Assembly: GCF_000231115.1 (NCBI RefSeq)
Contig: NW_006889839.1
Location: forward strand, 47,836 to 111,835
DNA length: 64,000 bases
From: Vittaforma corneae ATCC 50505
Lineage: Eukaryota > Microsporidia > Nosematidae
Direction: 5' to 3'
Made by a program: the position numbers and the translations under genes. Shown here one piece after another: positions 9,792 to 18,799 of the stretch. The notes beneath the pieces were generated by a model. It saw only the letters and a list, made by a program, of their open reading frames with translations, had not been told where the DNA came from and did no database searches. Position 1 is the first letter of the stretch. Every line of letters begins with the position of its first letter.

Positions 9792-11099
9792 TTAAATGCT
9801 AGGAGGATTTGGGTTTGCACAAACATTATCCAAGTTGTCTCCCTTACCAAAGCAGACAACACTGGTAGAATCATCAGCAGTATTTTGTATACCAAAAAGG
9901 CTTGCCACATAATCAGAGAGATAATCAAACGAGTTAGATACACTCTGCTTGATGGCATTAATATCAAATGAATAAAGGAGTATCAAAATTAAAAGACAAG
10001 TAAGTAAAGCCATACGGAAATGTAAACGCTTATTCTCAGTGCGATAGTTTTCAAATTCATCATGAGAATCACCACCATTATTATGCACATCAGGATTCAA
10101 GTAGCTGTCATCTCTGGAACCACCATTTTCCTGTTTATCAGTTTGACCGTCCAAGGATGGCGTATCCTCGTTGTTTTTTACGCTTTGCTTCACTGTCCCC
10201 ACTGCAGTATTCCTTTGATCAGGATGCTCAACATTAACTGTCGCTTCAGATGCATGATCCCCTGCATTTGGATCAGTTTCCATAGGCTTATCATCTAAAC
10301 GTTCTGTAGAAACGTCCTTACTATCGGTAGTGCCAGTCAGACTTTTAATATTTTCTTGATTAGTAGGTAGCTGCTGTTCAGTAGCTTTAATAGAATCATT
10401 ATTTTCACCATTAGAGCTAACATGATGAACATTTTCTTGATGGGTAACCTGGCTATCACCACTAGTAAGGGCAGCATCATCTGACGGATTTACAGAAGAC
10501 TCCTGCTGAACTTTAGTAGGCTCAGATTCTTCCACAAGAGACGGCTTGTCAAAACTTACTGGTTCACTTTGTTCTGCGCTTGGAACACTTACTGGTTCAC
10601 CTTGAGATGTACTTATAACATTTGTTGGCTCACTTTGCGTACTTACAATATTTGTCGATTCGCTTGACATAGTATTTACTACACTTGCTGGTTCGTTCAC
10701 AGTGCTTACCACATCTGTCGACTCGCTTGGCATAGCATTTACAATGTCGGAAGTGGGAGAGTTTTCAGCTACTGGCTTATCTAACACAGGAGCCGCTTCG
10801 ATTTGAGATGCTGTTGTAGAACTAGATTCAATGCCAATACCAGAAGTTTCCAATTGATCAAGAGAGATGTTTCTTGAAACGTCATCAGCATTGGCCAAGG
10901 CTAAGCTACTGTCAGCAGGTGTATTAGAAAAGACATCACTAACATTAGTACTTGGCTGGATAGTAGCAGGATCTGGCTGTGTAACTGTTAAAGATGTGAA
11001 ATCCTGAGGCAACTGTTGTCCATCATCCACAATAAGGCTAGGCGTAGTCTCACCAACTACATTTACATTACCAACAACTTCTTTACTTGCAGCTTGCAT
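9792..11099 (-). CDS. Ser/Thr-rich single-pass membrane protein with degenerate repeats
   Basis: A 435-residue protein. Residues 1-350 are hydrophilic, rich in Ser, Thr, Val, Asn and Glu, with loosely repeated units of the type ESTNIVSTQSEPTNVIS. A transmembrane helix follows at about 357-378 (ALLTCLLILILLYSF). A C-terminal part of about 60 residues contains a second weak hydrophobic patch (YVASLFG) and two Cys. There is no N-terminal signal peptide, so the low-complexity part may be cytosolic, with the C-terminus across the membrane. The start is supported by a CCC run 9 bases before the ATG. A partial second copy of its 5' end lies beyond the N gap at 12487. No family is recognised. Confidence 0.65.
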   Translation of the reverse strand: MQAASKEVVGNVNVVGETTPSLIVDDGQQLPQDFTSLTVTQPDPATIQPSTNVSDVFSNTPADSSLALANADDVSRNISLDQLETSGIGIESSSTTASQIEAAPVLDKPVAENSPTSDIVNAMPSESTDVVSTVNEPASVVNTMSSESTNIVSTQSEPTNVISTSQGEPVSVPSAEQSEPVSFDKPSLVEESEPTKVQQESSVNPSDDAALTSGDSQVTHQENVHHVSSNGENNDSIKATEQQLPTNQENIKSLTGTTDSKDVSTERLDDKPMETDPNAGDHASEATVNVEHPDQRNTAVGTVKQSVKNNEDTPSLDGQTDKQENGGSRDDSYLNPDVHNNGGDSHDEFENYRTENKRLHFRMALLTCLLILILLYSFDINAIKQSVSNSFDYLSDYVASLFGIQNTADDSTSVVCFGKGDNLDNVCANPNPPSI

Positions 11100-11628
11100 G
11101 GAATGGGATAAAAATTTTTGCAGTTAAAAAGATTGGTGTCAAAAAAATAAAAATTGATAATTAAGTTTAGAGACCACAAAGCATAATCTTCAAGAATCAA
11201 AGCAAACAGTGAACAAATATTCCGGATGATAGATCATTAAACAGTGTCGTTAATTAGATGGGAATTCATGGTGTTGGACATTTTCAAGTGATGATTAACT
11301 TTAAAGACGGATCAATTAATATTTTAAACTATGTACAACAGATATTTGAAATATAAATTATTTACAAACCATAGATTGGCTTTTTTACTGTCTTTTGAGT
11401 CTAATCAATCACTTCTGATAATGCTATCATTTTTTGGAAATGCCACTAGAAAATCGAAAAAATTGATTGATTTGTTCAAAAGACATACCAGCACTCATAA
11501 ACATCAATCTGTCATACTTACTACAAATTACACATGCATTTCAGTCTCATTCTCACATTATCTTACAAGCCTGCTCTTTTCGTCTCAGAAAGATTTTTAC
11601 TTTGCTCAGCAAAAGTTTTCTCCATAAA
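11100..11628. other. Divergent intergenic region between membrane protein and aminopeptidase P (left copy)
   Basis: About 530 bases. An open frame at 11331-11627 exists in both copies, but the differences between copies in it are mostly amino-acid changing (S/Y, L/H, L/S), so I do not call it coding. It probably holds the promoters of both flanking genes. Confidence 0.4.
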
Positions 11629-12466
11629 ATGAATCAAACACTGGAAGAATATGTCAGGGAAATAATCGACAAACACAGCCTGGATTGCTACGTTATCTTT
11701 AATTCTGACATTCACCTGAATGAGTACATACGAAAGAAGGACATGAGAGTACTTCAAATTTCCAACTTTTCTGGCTCAAATGGCACTGTTGTTATAAGCA
11801 AGGAGCCTTGTCTAATTACAGATTCAAGGTATTACATCCAAGCCCAGAATCAATCTAGATTTCCCTTATTTAAAGACAAATTGTCGGCATATATTATTTT
11901 AAAACAGTATAAAAAAGTCAGTTTCGACACCAAAACAATCTCATCAACTCGATTTAAGAAACTAATGGAAACGTTCTCTGAAAATTCCATTGAGTTCGTT
12001 GAAACTGAATTCAAGTTTGATATCAAGTTTGAGGATGACCAGTACAACAGCCTGTCTAATGAGATTGTCTACTTAGAGCAATACAACTTAAAGAGCTATT
12101 TGCACTTCTCAGATGCGTCAGAAGGACTTGAGTACGATCCAGCCATCAAGGAATATCTTTCCTCACTTGGGTTTAATAACATCGATGGAAATGTAACAGG
12201 CTCGCATTATCAGGATAAGATCAAAAGAATTAGAAATATTGTTGACGGAAAAGTCCTCATTATTACTGAGCTTGATACAATAGGATGGGTTTTGAATTTA
12301 AGGGGATTTGATATTGAATTTAACCCGGTCTTCTTTTCATTTTTAATCCTAACGAAAGACGAAGTGCTGTTGTTTACAGATAAGGACATTGCATTGGATA
12401 TGGTGAAGGTCTTACCATACAACGAGTTTGAAAGATACTTAGAAACGATTGTCGAATGCCCTGTCA
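11629..12466 (+). CDS. Xaa-Pro aminopeptidase (aminopeptidase P), 5' part cut by the N gap
   Basis: The first 279 residues of the enzyme described at 13172, starting at the MNQTLEEYV ATG and running into the gap. It covers only the N-terminal non-catalytic domains; the metal-binding half is missing here. Against the right copy I count about 12 base differences in the shared 837 coding bases, of which four change residues (E/D near 7, A/E near 87, N/T near 149, I/V near 243). The excess of silent changes says both versions have been under selection as functional genes, so this is best read as the second allele, not a decayed paralogue. Confidence 0.75.
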
Positions 12467-12486
12467 NNNNNNNNNNNNNNNNNNNN
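12467..12486. other. Assembly gap of 20 N
   Basis: A run of exactly 20 N, typical of a scaffold join of nominal size. Flanking bases belong to two near-identical copies of the same segment, so true distance and order here are not known. Confidence 0.95.
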
Positions 12487-12641
12487 TTAGTACTTGGCTG
12501 GATAGTAGCAGTATCTGGCTGTGTACCTGTTAAAGATGTGAAATCCTGAGGCAACTGTTGTCCATCATCCACAATAAGGCTAGGCGTAGTCTCACCAACT
12601 ACATTTACATTACTAACAACTTCTTCACTTGCAGCTTGCAT
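12487..12641 (-). CDS. 5' end of the Ser/Thr-rich membrane protein, second allele (partial)
   Basis: The first 51 or so codons of the gene at 9792-11099, cut by the N gap. Start context is the same (CCC, then ATG). Differences from the left copy include K/E at residue 6, G/S at 10, V/G near 39 and A/T near 44, so this fragment is more variable at protein level than the neighbouring aminopeptidase. Confidence 0.7.
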
Positions 12642-13171
12642 GAAATGGGATAAAAATTTTTGCAGCTGAAAAGATTGGTGTCAAAAAAAATAAAAATTGA
12701 TAATTAAGTTTAGAGACCACAAAGTATAGTCTTCAAGAATCAAAGCAAACAGTGAACAAATATTCCGAATGATAGATCATTAAACAGTGTCGTTAATTAG
12801 ACGGGCAATCACGGAGCTAGACATTTTCAAGTGATGATTAACTTTAAAGACGGATCAATTAATATTTTAAACTATGTACAACAGATATTTGAAATATAAA
12901 TTATTTACAAACCATAGATTGGCTTTTTTATTGTATTTTGAGTCTAATCAATCACATCTGATAATGCTATCATTTTTTGGAAATGCCACTAGAAAATCGA
13001 AAAAATTGATTGATTTGTTCAAAAGACATACCAGCACTCATAAACACCAATCTGTCATAAGTACTACAAACTATACATGCATTTCAATCTCATTCTCACA
13101 TTATCTTACAAGCCTGCACTTTTCGTCTCAGAAAGATTTTTACTTTGCTCTGCAAAAGTTTTCTCCATAAA
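12642..13171. other. Divergent intergenic region, right copy
   Basis: About 530 bases corresponding to 11100-11628, with several substitutions and one extra A in a homopolymer near 12680. No gene is called in it. Confidence 0.4.
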
Positions 13172-14938
13172 ATGAATCAAACACTGGAAGACTATGTCAG
13201 GGAAATAATCGACAAACACAGCCTGGATTGCTACGTTATCTTTAATTCTGACATTCACCTGAATGAGTACATACGAAAGAAGGACATGAGAGTACTTCAA
13301 ATTTCCAACTTTTCTGGCTCAAATGGCACTGTTGTTATAAGCAAGGAGCCTTGCCTAATTACAGATTCAAGGTATTACATCCAAGCCCAGAATCAATCTA
13401 GATTTCCCTTATTTAAAGACAAATTGTCAGAATATATTATTTTAAAACAGTATAAAAAAGTCAGTTTCGACACCAAAACAATCTCATCAACTCGATTTAA
13501 GAAACTAATGGAAACGTTCTCTGAAAATTCCATTGAGTTCGTTGAAACTGAATTCAAATTTGATATCAAGTTTGAGGATGACCAGTACAACAGCCTGTCT
13601 AATGAAATTGTCTACTTAGAGCAATACACCTTAAAGAGCTATTTGCACTTCTCAGATGCGTCAGAAGGACTTGAGTACGATCCAGCCATCAAGGAATATC
13701 TTTCCTCACTTGGGTTTAATAACATCGATGGAAATGTAACAGGCTCGCATTATCAGGATAAGATCAAAAGAATTAGAAATATTGTTGACGGAAAAGTTCT
13801 CATTATTACTGAGCTTGATACAATAGGATGGGTTTTGAATTTAAGGGGATTTGATATTGAATTTAACCCAGTCTTCTTTTCATTTTTAGTCCTAACAAAA
13901 GACGAAGTGCTATTGTTTACAGATAAGGACATTGCATTGGATATGGTGAAGGTCTTACCATACAACGAGTTTGAAAGATACTTAGAAACAATTGTCGAAT
14001 GCCCTGTCGTCATTTCAGGTGACTGCAATCAGTTTATTTACTCTAAATTTAAGGATGTAAAACTCATAGACACAATTCGAGTATTGCAAGCGACTAAAAA
14101 TGAGGTAGAACTGTGTGGAATGGCATTGGCGTATTTTTTTGACGGCTTGGCACTCACTGAGCTATTTGGATTTATAAACAATAACCACAATTTAACTGAA
14201 AAATCAATAAGTGATGAGCTTCACAATATTAAAACGAAGTTCAAAGGATATGTCCAACCATCATTTGATACCATTTCTTCAACGGGTGCCAATGCAGCAA
14301 TAGTTCATCATCGTGCATCTTTGGATAGGATTGATAAAAATAAAGTGTATTTGATCGACTGTGGCTCTCAGTATTACTTTGGGACAACTGACACTACCAG
14401 AACGTTATTCTTTGGATCTGATATTGATGAGCAGCTCAGACACGACTATACACTGGTTTTAAAGGGACAGTTGAATGCTATGATGAAAGAATACGATTTT
14501 GAGTCTAACCATTCAGAAATTGATGAGATCAGCAGATCGTTTTTGAAAGGTGAGGAGAAGGACTTTGGACATGCAACGGGGCATGGTGTTGGACATTTTC
14601 TTTGTGTCCATGAACATCCGCCAAGCATTTATGATAAAACTGAAGATAAATTACAACCCAATATGGTATTTTCAATTGAGCCGGGCTATTATAAAGAAGA
14701 GGAGTATGGAATTAGAGTTGAAAACTTGGTAGTTTCAAGGAAAACAGCCGATAAGATTAAACTAACTAACATTACCATTGTTCCATATCAGAATAAAATG
14801 GTTGATGCAAACATGCTTACGAAGGAAGAGAAGGAGTACTATAATTTATGCAATGAGAAATGCATAAAGACATTACAGAATTACATTAGCTATGAGGCCT
14901 TTGAATTCTTAAAGAACAATTCATGCAAACTTGAATAA
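13172..14938 (+). CDS. Xaa-Pro aminopeptidase (aminopeptidase P, M24B family)
   Basis: A 588-residue, complete copy. The N-terminal two domains carry G-S-N-G-T and L-I-T-D-S-R-Y near residues 46-60. The C-terminal pita-bread catalytic domain has the full set of metal ligands: IDCGSQY...TTDTTRT (two Asp), a GHATGHGVGH segment with the His ligand, SIEPGYY (Glu) and IRVEN (Glu). It removes the first residue from peptides with proline in second position, in the cytosol. Length fits the eukaryotic cytosolic form (about 600-620 aa). The frame is open 9 codons further back but with TTG, so the ATG at 13172 is chosen. It lacks a clear CCC motif. Confidence 0.92.
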   Translation: MNQTLEDYVREIIDKHSLDCYVIFNSDIHLNEYIRKKDMRVLQISNFSGSNGTVVISKEPCLITDSRYYIQAQNQSRFPLFKDKLSEYIILKQYKKVSFDTKTISSTRFKKLMETFSENSIEFVETEFKFDIKFEDDQYNSLSNEIVYLEQYTLKSYLHFSDASEGLEYDPAIKEYLSSLGFNNIDGNVTGSHYQDKIKRIRNIVDGKVLIITELDTIGWVLNLRGFDIEFNPVFFSFLVLTKDEVLLFTDKDIALDMVKVLPYNEFERYLETIVECPVVISGDCNQFIYSKFKDVKLIDTIRVLQATKNEVELCGMALAYFFDGLALTELFGFINNNHNLTEKSISDELHNIKTKFKGYVQPSFDTISSTGANAAIVHHRASLDRIDKNKVYLIDCGSQYYFGTTDTTRTLFFGSDIDEQLRHDYTLVLKGQLNAMMKEYDFESNHSEIDEISRSFLKGEEKDFGHATGHGVGHFLCVHEHPPSIYDKTEDKLQPNMVFSIEPGYYKEEEYGIRVENLVVSRKTADKIKLTNITIVPYQNKMVDANMLTKEEKEYYNLCNEKCIKTLQNYISYEAFEFLKNNSCKLE

Positions 14939-15141
14939 ACATATTGACAGTTTACACCCTATAATTAAGATAATAGTACTTTAAACTATATTGAATGCAC
15001 ACTCACCTGCGTATTAAACACTACTACAGTATTCGCTTGGGCTTTAAATACCTTTTAATTAAATAACCATTAACACACCAACCGTTAATACGATCTACAT
15101 AAACACCCTATGCACAGCAAATTAAATCATTAACTTAAAAT

Positions 15142-16665
15142 TTAATTACCTTCTGGCCTCATTGTTGGGAAAAATAACACATCTCTAATATTAGCTGCAT
15201 TGGTCATGTACATCACCACCCTGTCAATGCCCAAACCCCATCCACCAGTTGGAGGGAGTCCATACTCGAGTGCCTGGCAAAAGTCTTCGTCAATAGGCAT
15301 AGCCTCGGCATCACCGGCCTCTTTCGCTGCCATTTGCTCCATAAATCGTTCTCTCTGGACTGATGGAATATTCAGCTCTGTATATGAATTGCATATCTCC
15401 TTGCCATTAAGGAATAACTCAAACCTCTCCGTTACACCTTTTCTATTTCTATCCTCCTTCGCAAGCGGAGACATAGCCGTTGGGAACCCAGTAATAAAGG
15501 TTGGATTGATGCATTTAGGCTCAAGATACTCACCAATAAACTTGTCTAGGATTCTGTTCAGGGTCCTTGGCTCGTCAATAACCAAATTCCTCTCCTCGGC
15601 AGCCTTGATAAGTTCATCAACCGAGTTTTCAATGTTTTCGCCTGTAAGGTTCAGCCCAAGTACCTTATTGATTTCCTCAAGAATATCAAATCTTTGGAAG
15701 GGTGTAGAAAAGTCAAAGTCCACTTTTATTTCCTCAGACTCCCTCTTTTTAGGCTCGTACGCAAACTTCAAGGATCCTTTTAACTCCATGGCAAGACCAC
15801 TAAGAAGATCTTCAGTTAATTTCATCCATTCGTTGTAATCAGAATATGCATAGTATGCCTCGCAGGCTGTGTATTCGGGATTGTGAGTCAAATCAATGCC
15901 CTCATTTCTGAAATTCTTTCCAATTTCATAAACCCGGTTGATTCCACCAACAACTAGCTTTTTCAGATACAGCTCAGGAGCCACTCTCAAATAAAGAGTT
16001 TGTTTCAATTCGTTATGAAAAGTTTTGAAAGGCTTGGCGGCAGCGCCTCCGTAAATAACATGCATCGTTGGAGTTTCAACTTCAAGGAAGTCTCTGGTAT
16101 TAAAAAAGTTCCTAATATAGTTGATGATTCGGGTTCTGCATATGAACCTTTCTTTTGAGTCTTTATTTACCAAAAGATCAAGATGCCTCTTACGGTAAAT
16201 GGTCTCGGGATCCTTCAATCCATTCTTTGAAGAAGGTACTACCCTGAGACACGGAGTGAGCAATTTCAGATCCGTGACAAAGACAGATGGCTCACCTGTT
16301 CGTGATTTTCCACAAAATCCAGTAAACCCAACTATGTCTCCTCTTCGTAAGAACTGTGCAACATAGTAGATAGACTTGTCACCAGAGTTCAAAATTAATT
16401 GAATGGCAATGTCATCTGATTCAACCTTAAAGAAGAATAGTTTACCGTGGCCTTGGATTGAAATAACTCTACCAGCAGATGAAACCATCTCTTCTCCCTT
16501 TTCGCCTACTTGAAACTCAGAAGCACAGGCTTTAATGATAGAGAACTTGTGGCTTACTGGATAACTGTGGGGATACATCTCGATCTCACCCTGCGCATCC
16601 TTGATCATCTGCGTTCTTTGTAGAAAAAACTCTTCGTCCGTCAGTTCTTTTTCCTCTTTTGGCAT
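15142..16665 (-). CDS. KRS1: Lysyl-tRNA synthetase (class II)
   Basis: A 507-residue class IIb synthetase. After a short charged N-terminus, an OB-fold anticodon-binding domain (about 60-170) is followed by the catalytic core: motif 1 around the RHLDLL region, motif 2 [15 protein letters not shown] near 252, and motif 3 [12 protein letters not shown] near 475. It charges tRNA-Lys in the cytosol. It lacks the long basic N-terminal extension of many animal and fungal enzymes. The ATG used at 16665 follows CCCTTA directly; the frame is open three codons further only from TTG. It is divergent from the RPA3-like gene at 16739 with only about 70 bases between starts, so they share a compact promoter region. 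Confidence 0.94.
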   Translation of the reverse strand: MPKEEKELTDEEFFLQRTQMIKDAQGEIEMYPHSYPVSHKFSIIKACASEFQVGEKGEEMVSSAGRVISIQGHGKLFFFKVESDDIAIQLILNSGDKSIYYVAQFLRRGDIVGFTGFCGKSRTGEPSVFVTDLKLLTPCLRVVPSSKNGLKDPETIYRKRHLDLLVNKDSKERFICRTRIINYIRNFFNTRDFLEVETPTMHVIYGGAAAKPFKTFHNELKQTLYLRVAPELYLKKLVVGGINRVYEIGKNFRNEGIDLTHNPEYTACEAYYAYSDYNEWMKLTEDLLSGLAMELKGSLKFAYEPKKRESEEIKVDFDFSTPFQRFDILEEINKVLGLNLTGENIENSVDELIKAAEERNLVIDEPRTLNRILDKFIGEYLEPKCINPTFITGFPTAMSPLAKEDRNRKGVTERFELFLNGKEICNSYTELNIPSVQRERFMEQMAAKEAGDAEAMPIDEDFCQALEYGLPPTGGWGLGIDRVVMYMTNAANIRDVLFFPTMRPEGN

Positions 16666-16738
16666 TAAGGGCAAAAATCATACAACCAAATAAAAAGAAG
16701 CCACTTAAGTATAAAAATAGTTCGAGGGGACCCCTGGG

Positions 16739-17008
16739 ATGCTTCTTAGACTGCTGAAGGATCCACTGCCCAATGTTTTATATTCAATTGGAGTTGTAGA
16801 AACACAAGTAGGCGTAAACCGGTTTAAAATAGGATTCAAAGACACCTTTGTTGAGATTTACACAAAGGAAACTTTAAAGTGTGGAGAATGGATTAGGTTT
16901 TATGGAAGCAGGCAAGACAATGCTATAGTTTGTGAATTTGTCCAGGTTTTATACAACTTTGATCCTGCATTACTTGTAAAATGCATAGAAATGCTTTCCG
17001 ATTCCTAG
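16739..17008 (+). CDS. Small OB-fold-like protein, possible RPA3 (replication protein A small subunit)
   Basis: An 89-residue protein predicted to be mostly beta strands: G-V-V-E-T-Q-V near 18, F-V-E-I-Y-T near 38, W-I-R-F-Y-G near 49, then a final helix after N-F-D-P-A-L-L. The closing F-D-x-x-L-x-x-x-V helix recalls the RPA3/Rpa14 family, whose single OB fold ends with a trimerisation helix. RPA binds single-stranded DNA in replication and repair. The start ATG lies after a CCCC run (ACCCCTGGG). The call is pattern-based; Ten1 or another small OB protein is possible. Confidence 0.4.
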   Translation: MLLRLLKDPLPNVLYSIGVVETQVGVNRFKIGFKDTFVEIYTKETLKCGEWIRFYGSRQDNAIVCEFVQVLYNFDPALLVKCIEMLSDS

Positions 17009-17155
17009 CAAACCAATTTAGTAAAGACCATCAAAATGAGGCTTTCACAGCAAGCTTAATGAATACACTGCTAGAAGCTTGGTGTTGGTGTCTTTGCATA
17101 ATTAAAGAGTATTTAACATCAGAAATATTTTAATACACACTGTTGAACATCACCG

Positions 17156-17563
17156 TCATAGATTATTTGATGATTCCCACAGCTCAGCATTTACACTTTC
17201 AAACTCTTGTAATATTTGTAAATAAACACCAAACACACCCGATTTTACTCTTCTTGACAGCTCAGCCCTAGTCTTTTTTACAACATTTTCAAAATACTCC
17301 TTTGCTTTGAAATGCTCTTCTGCCCTGTGAAACGAGGGCTTGGCATTTTTAAACTGAGCCAATAAAGTAAACTGGCTGAGAATTAAAACTTCTTCATTCT
17401 CCTTTAGCTTCTCTTTTAACTTATCAACGAACCAGTAGATTGCTTTCTCCTCTTCATTTCTTTCTACTCCAACGTAAACAACAAACCCTTCTCCTATTTC
17501 TGAAATCACCTCATCTTCTTTCAGGACTTTTGCCGACTTCACTCTTTGTGCTATGACTTTCAT
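17156..17563 (-). CDS. D-aminoacyl-tRNA deacylase (DTD) with altered active-site motif
   Basis: A 135-residue protein. It begins with the family's MKVIAQRVKSAKV block and has I-G-E-G-F-V-V-Y-V-G-V and the SQFTLLA motif followed by KPSFHRA. DTD removes D-amino acids (and glycine from tRNA-Ala) from mischarged tRNAs. It is about 10-15 residues shorter than usual, with a loop between strands deleted near residue 50. The second invariant motif, which contains Gly-cisPro (as in NDGPVT), is not visible: after GVFGVYLQI the sequence continues LQEFESVNA. That residue pair normally enforces chirality, so activity is in doubt. The start is supported by a CCC run before the ATG. Confidence 0.8.
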   Translation of the reverse strand: MKVIAQRVKSAKVLKEDEVISEIGEGFVVYVGVERNEEEKAIYWFVDKLKEKLKENEEVLILSQFTLLAQFKNAKPSFHRAEEHFKAKEYFENVVKKTRAELSRRVKSGVFGVYLQILQEFESVNAELWESSNNL

Positions 17564-17591
17564 TATTCCAGGGTAGAGTATTTTAAAAATA

Positions 17592-17663
17592 TGGTTCTAC
17601 CGAGATTCGAACTCAGATTACCGGATTCAGAGACCGATGTGCTAGCCATTACACTATAGAACC
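17592..17663 (-). tRNA. tRNA-Gln (CUG)
   Basis: A 72-nt intron-less cloverleaf on the minus strand. Acceptor GGTTCTA pairs with TAGAACC, discriminator A. The anticodon loop CTCTGAA gives anticodon CTG. The anticodon stem has one T-T mismatch at its loop-proximal pair. The T arm has GAGTTCGAATCTC. A minus-strand TTTTT at 17585-17589 is the Pol III terminator. Confidence 0.93.
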
Positions 17664-17750
17664 GCTTTTCAAGCAGATTAGCATTTACATATGCACACCT
17701 GCCCATATTCTCTTTGCAGAGCAATATACTAAACAAAATGTCTATTTAAT

Positions 17751-18546
17751 CTATATTATTGCGTTCTTAGATCGATATATCACCGGCCTCAATACTGCCA
17801 TGCGCTTGATTATGTTTTTAATATCAAACACCAGGGGTATCCTGCCCTTGGAGTTTAGAAACTCTCGTGATGTGATATTGAGAGCCCAGAGCAGGGTGTG
17901 ATATGCGCCAAAGATTACGATCAAAAGAGAAAATGCAGCAACAAGTGCCCTGAGGGATATGAAAAGCAAATCCACAGAGTAAATTTGGATATGCCTTTGA
18001 CAGATGATGGAGAGAAATGTTAATATAGATTAACAGACCAATGAATGTATACACAAATCCAAGGAAAAAGACATGATTGTTTCTTCCAATGCAGTTATTA
18101 AGCCAAAGACAGTGGTGGTCCTTTTCCAAAACACAGTATCCACAATCTGCACAATGGCTGGTTTTGATTGGTCTAAAAATATTGCACGATAGACAGTATT
18201 TTTGGATGTACGTTGACCTATTCCCTGGTTCGTTGGTAAAGGATATGATTCTTGAAGTATTGAGAACATCGGGTACAATGCTAATATCATTCTTCAAAAC
18301 GATGGGCTGCAAGTCAAATGTAGGAACACTTCGTGTGGGCAGAAAGCCAGGTTCTAGTGTGGATGACCGGTAAAGAGCACAGACATTTGCTAGAAGTAGA
18401 TAAATGACAAACAAATTTAAAGTCCAATGATTCGTACAAAAAAACACACCAATACATGTCAATGAATATACCATTGATATAATCAGAAGAGCAAAGTACA
18501 GGAATTTTTTAGTGTTTTGAACTTCGACGTAGTCCGCGAATTCCAT
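17751..18546 (-). CDS. DHHC palmitoyltransferase, frame broken near 18010-18016
   Basis: About 264 residues in two frames. The first frame holds two transmembrane helices (about 16-60) and the Cys-rich domain: YCLSCNIFRPIKTSHCADCG, then DHHCLWLNNCIGRNNH near residue 140. The third helix follows (FFLGFVYTFIGLL). Then the frame shifts by one base in a GAGAGA tract, and the second frame supplies the fourth helix (LVAAFSLLIVIFG) and an NITSREFL segment matching the family's TTxE motif. Such enzymes S-acylate membrane-associated proteins at the ER/Golgi. The ATG at 18546 is used; the ORF opens one codon earlier at GTG. Both halves are well conserved, so sequencing error is the likely cause. Confidence 0.8.
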
Positions 18547-18799
18547 CACCCCTTTTTGAACTCAGCTGAAAAATTGGAGAAAAATTGAAAAAATTAATGG
18601 AGACTGAAAAGGAGAAAAAATTACAAGGCGATTTGACAACACAAACATGATAATAAAGGGTTTATTATCAGGTTGGGAAATTGGCTATTAAGTAGGGCCA
18701 GAAAATAGTTTTTCTTAAACTTAAGGCCTACATTAACCTACAGACAGGGATTCAATATCAAATGAAAATGAAAGCACATGACACTTGAATTCTATTTAT

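Larger units (their letters stand above)
10945..12466. repeat. Left copy of near-identical 1.5-kb segment, ends at the N gap
   Basis: These 1522 bases match 12487-14008 almost base for base. They run from inside the membrane-protein gene across the intergenic region into the aminopeptidase gene. The left copy ends at the last base before the N run; the right copy begins at the first base after it. That is the geometry of two overlapping contigs that an assembler did not merge, rather than of a tandem duplication. Confidence 0.85.
12487..14008. repeat. Right copy of the 1.5-kb segment, begins at the N gap
   Basis: Partner of 10945-12466. Identity is very high with scattered substitutions, slightly more in the intergenic part than in the aminopeptidase. 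After 14008 the sequence continues into the rest of the aminopeptidase gene with no counterpart on the left. Confidence 0.85.

Noticed and set aside
11331..11627. 98-codon open frame upstream of aminopeptidase P (also at 12874-13170)
   Set aside because: Differences between the two copies are mostly residue-changing and there is no domain or start motif; it looks non-coding.
10945..14008. True tandem duplication of the aminopeptidase P locus
   Set aside because: Copy ends match the gap edges exactly, which fits unmerged allelic contigs better. It cannot be excluded without reads.
15200..15838. Long plus-strand frame opposite LysRS (212 codons)
   Set aside because: Shadow of the conserved LysRS coding frame; no features of its own.
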